Shown here one piece after another: positions 43,865-53,657 of a stretch of 62,611 nt of DNA (within the stretch, counting starts at the first letter, position 1; the number at the start of each line of letters is the position of its first letter). The position numbers were made by a program, and so were the translations under genes. Below the pieces are notes generated by a model. It saw only the letters and a program-made list of their open reading frames with translations, had not been told where the DNA came from and ran no database searches. The DNA is from an uncultured Prevotellaceae bacterium (lineage in GTDB: Bacteria; Bacteroidota; Bacteroidia; Bacteroidales; Muribaculaceae), in assembly GCA_947169265.1 (NCBI GenBank), contig CAMVPC010000021.1:1-62611 (forward strand). The letters are read 5' to 3'.

Positions 43865-45301
43865 GTGGAACAACCCCGAGCACATAGCAACCTCTCGCGC
43901 CTCGTGATGAAGGCGATGGGCGTCTTTGGCGGCGTGAAAGTTGTCGAAGTGTTGTGCTCCATCGTGCGCAACAAGCTTGTGGCCATGTGGATGGGACAGG
44001 CGGGATTTGCCATCTTCGGGCTCTTCAACCAAGCCCTGGAAATGATAAGCACGGCCACCACGCTCGACACCCGCCGCAGTAGCGTGCGCGAAATCTCGCA
44101 GGCCCAAAAAGAAGGAAACGAGACGTTGGTGGCGCGCATCGTGGCCGTGGTGAGACGATGGACATTGTGGCTGGGACTTGGCGGCGCCTTGCTCACGCTC
44201 GCGCTCGCACCCGTGCTCAGTGAGCTCACCTTTGGCAACGACCGCCACATTTGGGGCTTCGTGGGTCTGTCGACAGCCGTGCTCCTGCTGGCATTGAGCA
44301 ATGGAGAGCAGGCGGTGTTACAGGGCCTCTCGCGCCTCAACCGACTCGCGCGCGTGGGACTGTGGAGCTCACTGGGCGGCCTGGCCATCTCGGTGCCCCT
44401 GTTCTACTGGTTGCGCGAACACAGTATCGTGCCCTCGATTGTAGCCTACGCCGCCTGCGGGGCGCTCGCCGCCGCCCTGCTGCGGGAACGGGGCCTGCCG
44501 TCGCCGCGACTCACCGCACGCGAGACAGCCGTGGCCGGCAGCGGCTTTGTGAGACTGGGTATCTTCATGACGGTGGGCAGTTTCGTGGGCATTGTGGCCG
44601 ACTACGCTTTCAGCGCCTGGCTTGCGCGCGAGAATCTCCTTGAGCTGGGTTCCTACAAAGCCGGTTACACCCTCTTCACCAAATATACCGGCCTCGTTTT
44701 CACGGCCCTGGGGATGGAATTCTATCCACGTCTGTCGGCCGTTGTCCACAGCCGGTTGCGTGTGCGGGCCTATGTAGGTCAAGAAATCAGCATCGCGCTT
44801 GCCGTGCTGGTGCCCATCCTGTCAATATTCATCGTGCTGCGGGAACCCATCATCAGGTTGCTCTACACGACCGACTTTGTGCACATCGCCACCTTTGTCT
44901 CTTGGGGACTTGTGGGCATCATTTTCAAGGCCGTGTCGTGGTGTGTCGCCTTTGTCATTCTCGCGCGGGGCGACGGCAAGGTGTATCTTCTTGTCGAAAG
45001 CCTCGACGCACTCGTGGGCATCACGCTCAACATCACCTTTTATAAAATGTGGGGACTTAACGGCCTGGGCGCCTCGTTTGTGGCTTGGTACCTCATCTAC
45101 ACCCTCATCGTGACCACGGTCTACCTTTTCCGTTACCGCCTGCGCCTCGCGCCCGGCATGCTTGTCACCGTGGCGGGTGCCACCGCCGGTGTAGCCGGCG
45201 TGATGTGCCTCATGGAGGCGGGCTTGTGGCCGTGGGCCCTGGGCCTCACCGTTGCGCTGGCCGCCGTTTCGTTCAGGATAGTGCGTCGGCTGTGGCGCTG
45301 A
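43865..45301 (+). CDS. polysaccharide flippase (Wzx/MATE-type)
   Basis: A 478-residue membrane protein with about 12 hydrophobic helices and the O-antigen/polysaccharide-translocase pattern (VKVVEVLCSIVRNKLVAMWMG, GFAIFGLFNQALEMIS). The GTG at 43865 follows the previous stop with no gap; an in-frame ATG at 43907 is an alternative start. It should move a lipid-linked sugar across the inner membrane. It is the last gene of the TPR-DUF4292-GNAT unit. Confidence 0.85.
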   Translation: MEQPRAHSNLSRLVMKAMGVFGGVKVVEVLCSIVRNKLVAMWMGQAGFAIFGLFNQALEMISTATTLDTRRSSVREISQAQKEGNETLVARIVAVVRRWTLWLGLGGALLTLALAPVLSELTFGNDRHIWGFVGLSTAVLLLALSNGEQAVLQGLSRLNRLARVGLWSSLGGLAISVPLFYWLREHSIVPSIVAYAACGALAAALLRERGLPSPRLTARETAVAGSGFVRLGIFMTVGSFVGIVADYAFSAWLARENLLELGSYKAGYTLFTKYTGLVFTALGMEFYPRLSAVVHSRLRVRAYVGQEISIALAVLVPILSIFIVLREPIIRLLYTTDFVHIATFVSWGLVGIIFKAVSWCVAFVILARGDGKVYLLVESLDALVGITLNITFYKMWGLNGLGASFVAWYLIYTLIVTTVYLFRYRLRLAPGMLVTVAGATAGVAGVMCLMEAGLWPWALGLTVALAAVSFRIVRRLWR

Positions 45302-45345
45302 CGGTTAAGATTGCCCGATAGATTGCGAGGCTCAATTTTTTTCGT

Positions 45346-45353
45346 TAAATTTG
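45346..45353 (+). promoter_or_regulatory. promoter abutting the TonB-dependent receptor start
   Basis: TAAATTTG (exact) with ATTG 20 bases upstream (45322-45325). Only 4 bases separate it from the GTG start at 45358, so transcription should begin at or beside the start codon (leaderless mRNA). Confidence 0.65.
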
Positions 45354-45357
45354 CGGC

Positions 45358-47568
45358 GTGAAAAAATGGATTTTATATCTGGCGATGGCTACCATGACAT
45401 GGCAGGCTACCGCGCAAAATACCGCCGACACGCGTCGCGACACGATACTACTTCACAACGTGGTAGTAACAGGCTTCAAGAGCGAGCGGGCGACGGCCTC
45501 GTCGTCGACGGTGCTCGAGCAAGCCACGATTGAGCGCGACCGCGTGGTGAGCGAGCGCGACGCCAGTGGCATGGTGCCCAATTTCTTTATCCCGGAGTAT
45601 GGCTCGCGCATGACGAGCACCATCTATGTGCGCGGCTTGGGCGCGCGCATCGACCAGCCAAGCATGGGCCTGTGTATCGACAACGTGCCCGTGCTGTGCA
45701 AGGAAAACTATGACTTCGATGTGCCCGACATATCACGCCTCGAGATGCTGCGGGGACCGCAAAGCTCGCTTTATGGACGCAACACCATGGGCGGACAAAT
45801 GAACATCACCACACTGTCGCCACTCGACTGGCAAGGCACGCGCACCCTCGTCGAGGCCGCCAACCACGGACGATGGCGACTGGGAGTGAGCCAATACTCG
45901 AAGCTGGGCGACAAATGGGGCATCATGGCCGGCGGATACATGTCGCGCGGCACAGGCGAATATGTAAACGCCTTCAACGGCAAGCGTACCGACTGGGAAC
46001 GGCTGAGCGGAGGACGCTTGAAAGTGGTGTGGCGCCCCACGGCCTCGCTCACCATCAGCAATTTGTTCATTTACACCAACTCCCGCCAGGGCGGATACCC
46101 CTATGAATGGGTCGAGACGGGAACCATCGCTTATAACGACACGTGCTTTTACCGGCGTTCGAGTATCATCGACGGACTCAACGTGGAGTGGCGGCTGCCA
46201 CGATTCACACTCACCGGCGTCACCAGTTTCCAGCACATCCACGACAACATGACACTCGACCAGGACTTCACGCCACTGCCCTACTTCACACTCACGCAGG
46301 CGCGGCGCGAGAACGCTCTCACACAGGAAGTGTTGGCGCGCGGCAACGGCACGGGTGACTACGGTTGGCTCGCGGGCGTCTTCGGCTTTTATCGCCGTTA
46401 CCACATGAACGCGCCGGTGACGTTCAAGGACGTAGGTATTGCGCGCCTCATCGAAGAGCATGCCAACGAGGCCTACGCCGACTATCCCATCCGATGGGCC
46501 TCACGCGAGTTTGTGCTGGGAAGCGACTTCATCAGCCCCAGTTGGGGAGTGGCCATCTATCACCAGTCGAGCTACACGTGGAAGCGCCTCACGGCCACCG
46601 CCGCGCTGCGCCTCGACTACGAACACGCACGCCTCAATTACCGCAGTTCGACCCACACGGGCTATGACATCATCGAGCGGGCTACCGGCGAACTCTTCCG
46701 CCACGACAACATTGACATCGACGACAGCGGCACCCTCAACAAGCATTTCCTGCAACTATTGCCCAAATTCACCCTCACTTACACGTTCAACAAGCACAGC
46801 GCGTGGCTCTCGGTGGCCAAAGGCTACAAGGCCGGCGGCTTCAACACGCAGATGTTCAGCGACGTGCTCCAGCAACGCCTCATGGGCATGATGGGTATCG
46901 GCGCCAGTTACGACGTCGACCGTGTGGTGGGCTACAAACCCGAGAAAGCGTGGAACTACGAGGTGGGCGTGAAAGTGGACCTTGCCGACGGACGTTTCAA
47001 GGCACAACTCGACGCTTTCTACATCGACTGTCGCGACCGCCAGCTCACCACCTTCCCCGACGGTACCACCACGGGCCGCGTGATGACCAACGCCGGCAAG
47101 ACACGCTCGGTGGGCGTTGAGGCGCAAATCACCGCCAGTCCCTTAACCCGGCTCACGCTCACAGCCAATTACGGCTATTGCGACGCCCGCTTCATCGACT
47201 ATAACGACGGACGCGCCGACTATCGCGACAAGCGCGTGCCTTACAGCCCCGAGCACACCCTCTACCTGCAGGGCCTCTACACCGTGCCGCTCAACCGCGG
47301 CCCCTGGTTCACCGACCTCACCTTTGACGTGAACGCGCGCGGCGCGGGCGACATCTACTGGAATGAGGCCAACACGCAGCGACAGCCGTTCTATATGCTG
47401 CTGGGTACCGGCGTCACGCTTGCCGGCGACGGATATACCCTGCAGTTGTGGGGCCGCAACCTCACCAACACGCGCTACAACACGTTCTACTTCGTCTCGA
47501 TAGGGCACGAATTCCTGCAACGCGGCCACGACCGCCAGTTCGGCCTCACCCTTTCCCTTCACTTTTGA
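45358..47568 (+). CDS. TonB-dependent outer-membrane receptor
   Basis: A 736-residue receptor starting at GTG 45358, needed for the signal peptide (MKKWILYLAMATMTWQATA). There is no carboxypeptidase-like N-terminal extension; the mature part begins with a TonB-box-like region (DTILLHNVVVTGFKSERA) and the plug (MTSTIYVRGLGARI, DISRLEMLRGPQSSLYGRNTMGGQMNI). A 22-stranded barrel follows, ending LTLSLHF with terminal Phe. No SusD partner lies beside it, so a siderophore, metal or vitamin-type ligand is more likely than a glycan; the ligand is not readable. The next gene is an SH3b protein 53 bases on. Confidence 0.92.
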   Translation: MKKWILYLAMATMTWQATAQNTADTRRDTILLHNVVVTGFKSERATASSSTVLEQATIERDRVVSERDASGMVPNFFIPEYGSRMTSTIYVRGLGARIDQPSMGLCIDNVPVLCKENYDFDVPDISRLEMLRGPQSSLYGRNTMGGQMNITTLSPLDWQGTRTLVEAANHGRWRLGVSQYSKLGDKWGIMAGGYMSRGTGEYVNAFNGKRTDWERLSGGRLKVVWRPTASLTISNLFIYTNSRQGGYPYEWVETGTIAYNDTCFYRRSSIIDGLNVEWRLPRFTLTGVTSFQHIHDNMTLDQDFTPLPYFTLTQARRENALTQEVLARGNGTGDYGWLAGVFGFYRRYHMNAPVTFKDVGIARLIEEHANEAYADYPIRWASREFVLGSDFISPSWGVAIYHQSSYTWKRLTATAALRLDYEHARLNYRSSTHTGYDIIERATGELFRHDNIDIDDSGTLNKHFLQLLPKFTLTYTFNKHSAWLSVAKGYKAGGFNTQMFSDVLQQRLMGMMGIGASYDVDRVVGYKPEKAWNYEVGVKVDLADGRFKAQLDAFYIDCRDRQLTTFPDGTTTGRVMTNAGKTRSVGVEAQITASPLTRLTLTANYGYCDARFIDYNDGRADYRDKRVPYSPEHTLYLQGLYTVPLNRGPWFTDLTFDVNARGAGDIYWNEANTQRQPFYMLLGTGVTLAGDGYTLQLWGRNLTNTRYNTFYFVSIGHEFLQRGHDRQFGLTLSLHF

Positions 47569-47621
47569 TATTTCCCCAAGCGATCACACTACTTGAGCAA
47601 ACTAAATAAATCAGTAAAGCA

Positions 47622-48269
47622 ATGACAACAAAGAGAACTTTCGCGCGCAGTTTGGCCTTAAGCCTGCTTGCGATGCTGGGCATGGCCCTCGCGACGCCGT
47701 GTGTCGCCCAAGATGACGCCGACGAAGAAGGCATCGTCTATTCCATAGCCGCCGACGGCAAGGTGAACATCCGCCAGAGTCCCTCGGCCAATTCGCCCAT
47801 TGTAGGCGAATTGCTCACCGGCGGCGCCGGCGCCCATGTCGACGCGCTCAACAGCAGCGGCATTTGGTATAAAGTGACCTACGGCGACGTCACCGGCTAT
47901 GTCAACGCGCTATATGTGTCGGGCAACCGAAACGATGAGCGCGTGCCCAACGCCAAGTCGAAACGCACCATGTACTATGTGGTGATAGGGAGCTACAGCA
48001 GCCTCGAATCCATCAAGAAGGCGCGCTACAACATGCCCGACGGCATCGACTGCTCGCCCGTGTTCAAAGGCGTGAAAAACGGCAAGATCGTCTACCGCAT
48101 GTGCACCGGCGTGCACGCCAATCTCGCCAACGCCCGAAATGAAGTAAAACAACTCAAAGATGTGTTCATGTTCACACCCTGGATTTGGACCAGTAAAGGG
48201 CAGGCCGAGTGTGTGGAACGTCCCATCGGCTACGACGGCAAGCCGGTGAGCATCACCCCCGACGACTGA
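47622..48269 (+). CDS. exported SH3b/SPOR-like protein
   Basis: A 215-residue exported protein (signal MTTKRTFARSLALSLLAMLGMALA...VAQ). Residues ~38-100 form a bacterial SH3 domain (KVNIRQSPSANSPIVGELLTGG ... WYKVTYGDVTGYVNALYV), which usually binds peptidoglycan or metals. The C-terminal half (TMYYVVIGSYSSLESIKKAR ... GKIVYRMCTGVHANLANARNEV) is SPOR-like. Cell-wall binding at the envelope is likely. Function otherwise unknown. Confidence 0.8.
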   Translation: MTTKRTFARSLALSLLAMLGMALATPCVAQDDADEEGIVYSIAADGKVNIRQSPSANSPIVGELLTGGAGAHVDALNSSGIWYKVTYGDVTGYVNALYVSGNRNDERVPNAKSKRTMYYVVIGSYSSLESIKKARYNMPDGIDCSPVFKGVKNGKIVYRMCTGVHANLANARNEVKQLKDVFMFTPWIWTSKGQAECVERPIGYDGKPVSITPDD

Positions 48270-48370
48270 GCACTTTCATCCTACCGCAAAAAATGGGCAC
48301 GCGTTGTTCCAAAAAAAGTGGAAAGTGTCCGTTTTCGGTACATTTTTATGTGGTTTGCACAAAAATGGAT

Positions 48371-48378
48371 TAACTTTG
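48371..48378 (+). promoter_or_regulatory. HlyD operon promoter, -7 element
   Basis: TAACTTTG, exact TAnnTTTG. The distance favours ATG 48405 over ATG 48390 as the HlyD start, leaving a ~20-base leader. Confidence 0.55.
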
Positions 48379-48404
48379 TGCCGTAATTAATGAAACTGAG
48401 CAAA

Positions 48405-49520
48405 ATGGAGCAAGAAAAAACTTCTCAAAACGAGGCTTTAGAAGCCACCGCCAACCAGGTTCAAGACACCCGAGAGAAGCCGCGAGGCAACGAGAAAAAT
48501 GCCACGGGCGACGACAATAACGTCCACAAGACCATCGTCAAGCGCCGCGAGCGCGGCCTGCTTGCCGCCATCGGCATCTTTGCAGTGGTGATGGCAGCAG
48601 TGGCCGTGTTAGGCATACTGCTATTGCGCGAGCCCGACGACATCACGCAAGGTCAGGCCGACTGCGACGCGGTGAGAGTGAGCGGCAAGCTACCCGGCCG
48701 CATCGTCCACTTCTATGTGCACGAAGGCGACTATGTGTACGCCGGTGACACGCTGGTGAGCATCTATTCGTCGACAGCCGACGCCGCCCTCTACAAGGCG
48801 CGCTCGATGCAAGACGCCGCCCTGTCGCAAAACCAAAAGGTGGAACACGGCACGCGTAGCGAGATTGTCAAGACCGCCGAGAATGCCGTGCAACAGGCCC
48901 AAGCAGCCGAGGAAATCGCCCGTAAGACATACGAGCGCATGGAGAACCTCTACAAGGAGGGCGTGGTGACCGAGCAAAAACGCGATGAGGCTAAAGCCGC
49001 CTACGATGCCGCCTCGGCCGCCGTGCGCACCGCCATGTCGCAGCTCGAGCTGGCCCGCAACGGCGCCCAGCGCGAGGACAAGAACGCGTCGCGCAGCATG
49101 GCCAACGTGGCTCGCGGCAGCGTCATGGAAGTGCAGTCGCTGCTCGAGGATCAGATTCTCGTGGCTCCCTGCGACGGCGAGGTGAGCGAAATATACCTGC
49201 ACGAGGGCGAGTTGGTCAACACGGGCACGCCCATCATGACCATCTCACGCCTTGAGGACATGTGGGTGGCTTTCAGCGTGCGCGAAGACAAACTCACCGG
49301 CTTCACCATGGGCAAAGAAGTGGATGTCACCATTCCGGCGCTGGGCGACAAAGCCGCCAAGATGAAGGTGTTCTATATCCATGACATGGGCAGCTACGCC
49401 GCCTGGAACGCGACCAAGGCCACAGGTCAATACGACCGCAAGACCTTCCAGGTGAAGGCCCGTCCGGTGAGTCCCATCGAGAACTTCCGCCCGGGCATGT
49501 CGGTATTGCTCAAAAAATAA
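48405..49520 (+). CDS. HlyD/EmrA-type membrane fusion protein
   Basis: A periplasmic adaptor linking inner-membrane transporters to an outer-membrane channel. From ATG 48405 it has 371 residues; an earlier in-frame ATG (48390) lies too close to the -7 element. After a charged cytoplasmic tail and one TM helix (LLAAIGIFAVVMAAVAVLGI), the lipoyl halves (VRVSGKLPGRIVHFYVHEGDYVYAGDTLV and LVAPCDGEVSEIYLHEGELVNTG) flank a long coiled coil. Two ABC-2 permeases follow at 17 bases. No TolC gene is in the window. Confidence 0.92.
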   Translation: MEQEKTSQNEALEATANQVQDTREKPRGNEKNATGDDNNVHKTIVKRRERGLLAAIGIFAVVMAAVAVLGILLLREPDDITQGQADCDAVRVSGKLPGRIVHFYVHEGDYVYAGDTLVSIYSSTADAALYKARSMQDAALSQNQKVEHGTRSEIVKTAENAVQQAQAAEEIARKTYERMENLYKEGVVTEQKRDEAKAAYDAASAAVRTAMSQLELARNGAQREDKNASRSMANVARGSVMEVQSLLEDQILVAPCDGEVSEIYLHEGELVNTGTPIMTISRLEDMWVAFSVREDKLTGFTMGKEVDVTIPALGDKAAKMKVFYIHDMGSYAAWNATKATGQYDRKTFQVKARPVSPIENFRPGMSVLLKK

Positions 49521-49536
49521 ACGCTCAAGCAGGACG

Positions 49537-50703
49537 ATGCTACGGGAGTATGTCAAGGAAACGGTAAAACGGGGACTCGTGTCGCTCGTTCGCCGTCGCA
49601 TCTACTTCATCACGATGGTAGTCTTGCCCTTGCTGGGCGCTTTCTTCTTCCTTGACCTTATCAAGAGCGGCAGTGTGGAGCAAGCGCCGGTGGGGCTTGT
49701 CGACCTCGACAACTCTACGTTGTCGCGCAACCTGTCGCGACACTTGGCCGCCATGCAGCAAGTGAGCGTGCAACACCAGTACGCGTCGTTCGACGAGGCG
49801 CGCCAAGCCGTGCAACGGGGCGAAATCCTGGGTTTTTTCTTTATCCCCGAAGACCTGAGTGAGAAAGCGCTCAGCGGCAACCACCCCACGCTCAGCTACT
49901 ACATCAACTACGCTTACTACGCGCCGGCCTCGATGCAGTACAAGGGTTTCAAGACCATCACCGTGCTGGCCAACGGCGGCATTGCCGCTAACGTAATGCA
50001 GTTCATGGGCGCCACCGGTGAGCAAATCAGTGCCACGCTGCAACCCATCGCGGTGCACACCCACCCTGTGGCCAACCCGTGGCTCAACTACAGCTACTAC
50101 CTCAACGCGTCGTTTATCCCCACGTTCTTCGCGCTGCTCATCTTCCTGGTGACGGCCTTTACCATAGGCATTGAGCTCAAGTATGGCACATGCCGCCAGT
50201 GGGTGGAGCGCGCGGGAGGCTCGATGGGCCTCGCCTTGACCGGAAAGTTAGTGCCCCAAACATGTATCTTTATCGTTGTGGGATGGACCATCCAATGGAT
50301 GATGTACCGCCTCTACGGGCTGCCTCTCAACTGCGCGAACTGGATTATGCCGGTCACCATGGTGCTTTATGTGCTGGCCAACCAAGCCTTCGCGCTCACG
50401 GTGATGAGCCTCATTCCAAACTTCCGTTACGGCACCACGGTGTGCTCGCTCATGGCCGTGATAGCTTTCTCGGTGTGCGCCTTCTCACTGCCCCGCGAGA
50501 GCGAATATGCCTGGGTAGGCGGTTTGAGCTATGTGCTACCCGCACGGTACTACTTTCTGATTAGTGTGGACCAGGCTTTGAACGGCATCGACCTGCACTA
50601 CTCGCGATGGTACTATGCCGCCCTTGTGGCTTACACGTTCCTGCCGTGGACGCTAACGTGGAAATTGAAAAAAGAATGTCTCAACCCTGTTTATGTACCC
50701 TAA
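49537..50703 (+). CDS. ABC-2 type transporter permease (first)
   Basis: A 388-residue membrane protein of the ABC2_membrane_3/YhhJ type: one N-terminal helix (IYFITMVVLPLLGAFFFL), a large extracytoplasmic domain (about residues 40-185) with VGLVDLDNSTLSRNL and RGEILGFFFIPEDLS, then about five more helices. It probably pairs with the next gene as a heterodimer. No ATPase is encoded beside it, so the energy-coupling subunit is elsewhere or absent. Confidence 0.88.
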   Translation: MLREYVKETVKRGLVSLVRRRIYFITMVVLPLLGAFFFLDLIKSGSVEQAPVGLVDLDNSTLSRNLSRHLAAMQQVSVQHQYASFDEARQAVQRGEILGFFFIPEDLSEKALSGNHPTLSYYINYAYYAPASMQYKGFKTITVLANGGIAANVMQFMGATGEQISATLQPIAVHTHPVANPWLNYSYYLNASFIPTFFALLIFLVTAFTIGIELKYGTCRQWVERAGGSMGLALTGKLVPQTCIFIVVGWTIQWMMYRLYGLPLNCANWIMPVTMVLYVLANQAFALTVMSLIPNFRYGTTVCSLMAVIAFSVCAFSLPRESEYAWVGGLSYVLPARYYFLISVDQALNGIDLHYSRWYYAALVAYTFLPWTLTWKLKKECLNPVYVP

Positions 50704-51955
50704 GCCCATGAGAAAGAAACTGCGCATAGGAGGCTGGTTTGGCGACATCCTGCGGGTGAGCCGCAAGGAGTTTTACCTCTCGTTCCACGACGTGGGAGTG
50801 ATTGTGTTCTTTGTCTTGCTCGCCTTTGCTTACCCCGTACTTTATGCCCTCATCTATAACCCCGAGGTGGCCAACGACGTGAAAGTCGTGGTTGTGGACG
50901 ATGACCGCAGCGAGTTGTCCCGCGCTTTCACACGCTCGCTCGACGCCACCAGCGAGGCCCACGTGATAGGCTACGCGGCCAACATGGAAGAGGCGCGCGA
51001 GGCCGTCAACGAGAAAGAATGTTTCGGCATTGTCTATTTCCCCGAAGGTTTCTCGGCCAATGCCGAACGCGGTCAGCAGGGCGATGTGGTGCTCTACGCC
51101 GACATGAGCCTGCTCATGCGCTACAAGCAACTACTCACAGCCATGACCGACGTGCAGCAAGCCTACTGCTCCCGCATCATGACGGCGAAACTGCCGGCCG
51201 CGGCCGGCGGAGGCGGCGCCATTATAGAGAGTCGTGAGGTGCCCATCGGCAACACAGGTCGCGGTATCGCCAGCGCCGTGTTGCCCGCCGTGCTCATCCT
51301 CGTGTTGCAACAAAGTTTGCTTCTGGGTATAGGTATGTTGCGTGGCGGCAGCCGCGAGCGTCGTCTCAAGAATGGCGGCATCGATCCCCACGACGTGGGC
51401 GGAGCCGTAGGCGCGACCATCCTGGGCAAGACGGTCACCTACCTCATCATCTACCTGCTGCCATCCATTTACGTGCTGTTTATCGTACCCATCATGTTCT
51501 CTTATCCGCAAAACGGCAACCCGATAGAGATTCTCGTGTTCCTGCTGCCGTTCATGCTGTGCGCCTCGTTCATGGGACAATCACTGCAAGTCTTCGTCAA
51601 CGAGCGCGAGAGCACGTTCCTGGTGCTGGTATTCACCTCGGTCATCTTCATTTTCCTCTCGGGAATTTCGTGGCCACGCTATGCCATGGGAGGATTGTGG
51701 CACTCGATAGGCAACGCGATACCCTCGACATGGGCCGCCAACGGCTACATTCTTATGATGACCGACGGAGCCTCGTTTGCCCAGGTCAAGCACCACTATT
51801 TCATGCTGTGGGGCCTTGCCGTGGCTTACTTCATCATCGCTTACTGTGTGGAACGCTTCATCTGTCGCCCGAGATACAGGCGCATGAGGTATTACGACGC
51901 CAAGAGTCCCGGCTCACTGCTGCGCGAAGAAGCGCGCCGCAACGGCCTGGGCTGA
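50693..51955 (+). CDS. ABC-2 type transporter permease (second)
   Basis: A 420-residue permease paralogous to the preceding one, with the same layout: helix (VGVIVFFVLLAFAYPVLYALIY), extracytoplasmic domain with VVVDDDRSELSRAFTRSLDAT and KECFGIVYFPEGFS, then about five helices and a basic tail. The frame opens at 50693, overlapping the first permease by 11 bases; ATG 50708 is an equally plausible start. Substrate unknown. It ends just before a heptamer repeat tract. Confidence 0.86.
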   Translation: MYPKPMRKKLRIGGWFGDILRVSRKEFYLSFHDVGVIVFFVLLAFAYPVLYALIYNPEVANDVKVVVVDDDRSELSRAFTRSLDATSEAHVIGYAANMEEAREAVNEKECFGIVYFPEGFSANAERGQQGDVVLYADMSLLMRYKQLLTAMTDVQQAYCSRIMTAKLPAAAGGGGAIIESREVPIGNTGRGIASAVLPAVLILVLQQSLLLGIGMLRGGSRERRLKNGGIDPHDVGGAVGATILGKTVTYLIIYLLPSIYVLFIVPIMFSYPQNGNPIEILVFLLPFMLCASFMGQSLQVFVNERESTFLVLVFTSVIFIFLSGISWPRYAMGGLWHSIGNAIPSTWAANGYILMMTDGASFAQVKHHYFMLWGLAVAYFIIAYCVERFICRPRYRRMRYYDAKSPGSLLREEARRNGLG

Positions 51956-51957
51956 CG

Positions 51958-51997
51958 CTCAAAGCTCAAAGCTCAAAACTCAAAACTCAAAGCTCAA
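51958..51997. repeat. tandem heptamer repeat CTCAAAR
   Basis: Five full units (CTCAAAG, CTCAAAG, CTCAAAA, CTCAAAA, CTCAAAG) plus CTCAA fill almost the whole gap between two convergent genes, from 3 bases after one stop to the stop of the other. Confidence 0.9.
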
Positions 51998-52891
51998 TCA
52001 CCTCCGCTTCTTGCGGGGCTGTGATTGCTGGGCTTTCTTGAGACGATTGAGGGCTTGCTGCGACTCGCGGTCGCCCTGGGCTGCCGCCAGGTTGTAGTAA
52101 TGACGTGCCAGCGAAGCATCGGCCTTCACGCCTTCGCCCTGCTCATAGCACTCGCCCAAACAGAACTGCGCGTCGGCATTGCCCTGCTCGGCGCTTTGCT
52201 TCCACAGTTGCACGGCGCGTTGCTCGCTCTTTTTCACGCCACGTCCCTCAAAGTAGCGCAGTGCCAGCGCATGCTGCGCATCGGCGTGCCCGGCGTCGGC
52301 GGCTTGCGTGAGCCACTGCACGGCACGGCCTTGGTCGGGTTTCACGCCCAGTCCTTCGCCGTAACAACGAGCCAACTGATACCAAGCCTCGGGGTTTTCC
52401 TGCCCGGCGGCGAGCATCCACCAGTTGAAGGCGCGCTGCAAGTCGCGCCTCACTCCCCTTCCCTCGCTGTAACACATCGCGAGCCGCATGTAGGCATCGC
52501 TATTGCTTTGCTTGGCTGCTTGGGTAAAGAGTTCCACGGCCTTCGTCTCATTTTTCCTCACACCCAGGCCGTTGAGGTAGCAGTAAGCCAAACCGCACAG
52601 CCCGTCGTCATCTTCCTGGTCGGCGCTCAGGCCATAGCACTGCGCCGCCAGCGACTCGTTCTTATCAATACCCTTGGCGCCGTTGAGATAGAGGTACGCA
52701 AGATGGTTCAGCGCCGGCGCATATCCGTCGTGGGCTGTTCTTTTCAACAGTTTGAGTCCGCGAGAGGTATCGCCTTTTTGCAGCAAGGCGAGCGCCTCGG
52801 CGAGGTCGTCCTCGGCATTGGTCGAACCCTTGGCATAGGCCACGTTACAAGCCATCGCCACGATGGTGAGCAGGAGAAGGATTTTTTTCAT
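51998..52891 (-). CDS. exported Sel1-repeat protein
   Basis: A 297-residue exported protein (signal [20 protein letters not shown]) with seven Sel1-like repeats, each of the ALxxLAxxYxxGxGV form (for example [22 protein letters not shown] and [21 protein letters not shown]), ending in a basic tail. Such repeats form a superhelix for protein binding, often in envelope regulation. Its start overlaps the trmB stop by 4 bases. Confidence 0.9.
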   Translation of the reverse strand: MKKILLLLTIVAMACNVAYAKGSTNAEDDLAEALALLQKGDTSRGLKLLKRTAHDGYAPALNHLAYLYLNGAKGIDKNESLAAQCYGLSADQEDDDGLCGLAYCYLNGLGVRKNETKAVELFTQAAKQSNSDAYMRLAMCYSEGRGVRRDLQRAFNWWMLAAGQENPEAWYQLARCYGEGLGVKPDQGRAVQWLTQAADAGHADAQHALALRYFEGRGVKKSEQRAVQLWKQSAEQGNADAQFCLGECYEQGEGVKADASLARHYYNLAAAQGDRESQQALNRLKKAQQSQPRKKRR

Positions 52892-53646
52892 GATTGGGTG
52901 GGTATTGCATCGCGGTGGTAGCTGCGATAAGTGTCACGTTCGATTTCGATGTCGGGCTCCACGAGTTTGAGGTCGCGGGGCAAGCCGAACTTAAGGTACT
53001 TGATGGTCAAGCCGCGCTGTAGCCACTGCCGCTCGTAATGAGTTTGAATGTTGAGCAGTCCTTCGGGCAGCGTCAATCTCTCGCTGTGATAGAGGTCGGC
53101 GGTGTCAACGTCCATGGGCAGGCGGTTCAGTGTGGCCATCTCGCGGGTGTAAGTATAAAGGAACGGGCTATCGGTCTTGAGGTGAATCGTGCCGCCGTCC
53201 TTGAGGATGCGTTGGTAATTTGCCATGAACCGCGTGCCGGTGAGGCGCTTGTTGGCGTTTTTCATCTGCGGGTCGGGGAAAGTTATCCAAATCTCGCTCA
53301 CCTCGCCGGGGACGAAAAAGCGGTCAATAAGCTCGATGCTGGTGCGCAGGAAAGCCACGTTGGTGATACCCTGCAGGTGCACCTGCTTAGCTCCGGACCA
53401 CATTCTTGCGCCCTTGATATCGACACCGATGTAGTTCTTTTCCGGGAAACGTTGCCCAAGCCCCACGGCATACTCTCCCTTGCCGCATCCCAGCTCAAGC
53501 ACAAGCGGGTTATCGTTGTGGAAATAGGCTTCGTTCCACTTGCCGCGCATGGGGCACTCGATGCCGTCAATCGCTGCAAAGGGGAACTGGAAGACGCACG
53601 AGAACGTCTCCATTTCGGCAAATTTGCGAAGCTTGTTCTTGCCCAT
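52888..53646 (-). CDS. trmB: tRNA (guanine-N7-)-methyltransferase
   Basis: Methylates G46 of tRNA using S-adenosylmethionine. Class I SAM motifs are present: [15 protein letters not shown] and [13 protein letters not shown], then the family-specific [22 protein letters not shown]. 252 residues, full length. It lies between the LRR gene (11 bases upstream) and the Sel1 gene (4-base overlap), an unusual context for a tRNA enzyme. Confidence 0.95.
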   Translation of the reverse strand: MGKNKLRKFAEMETFSCVFQFPFAAIDGIECPMRGKWNEAYFHNDNPLVLELGCGKGEYAVGLGQRFPEKNYIGVDIKGARMWSGAKQVHLQGITNVAFLRTSIELIDRFFVPGEVSEIWITFPDPQMKNANKRLTGTRFMANYQRILKDGGTIHLKTDSPFLYTYTREMATLNRLPMDVDTADLYHSERLTLPEGLLNIQTHYERQWLQRGLTIKYLKFGLPRDLKLVEPDIEIERDTYRSYHRDAIPTQS

Positions 53647-53657
53647 TACAATGCCGC

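Noticed and set aside
45358-47568. SusC/SusD polysaccharide-utilisation locus
   Set aside because: No SusD-like gene adjoins, and the receptor lacks the SusC N-terminal extension.
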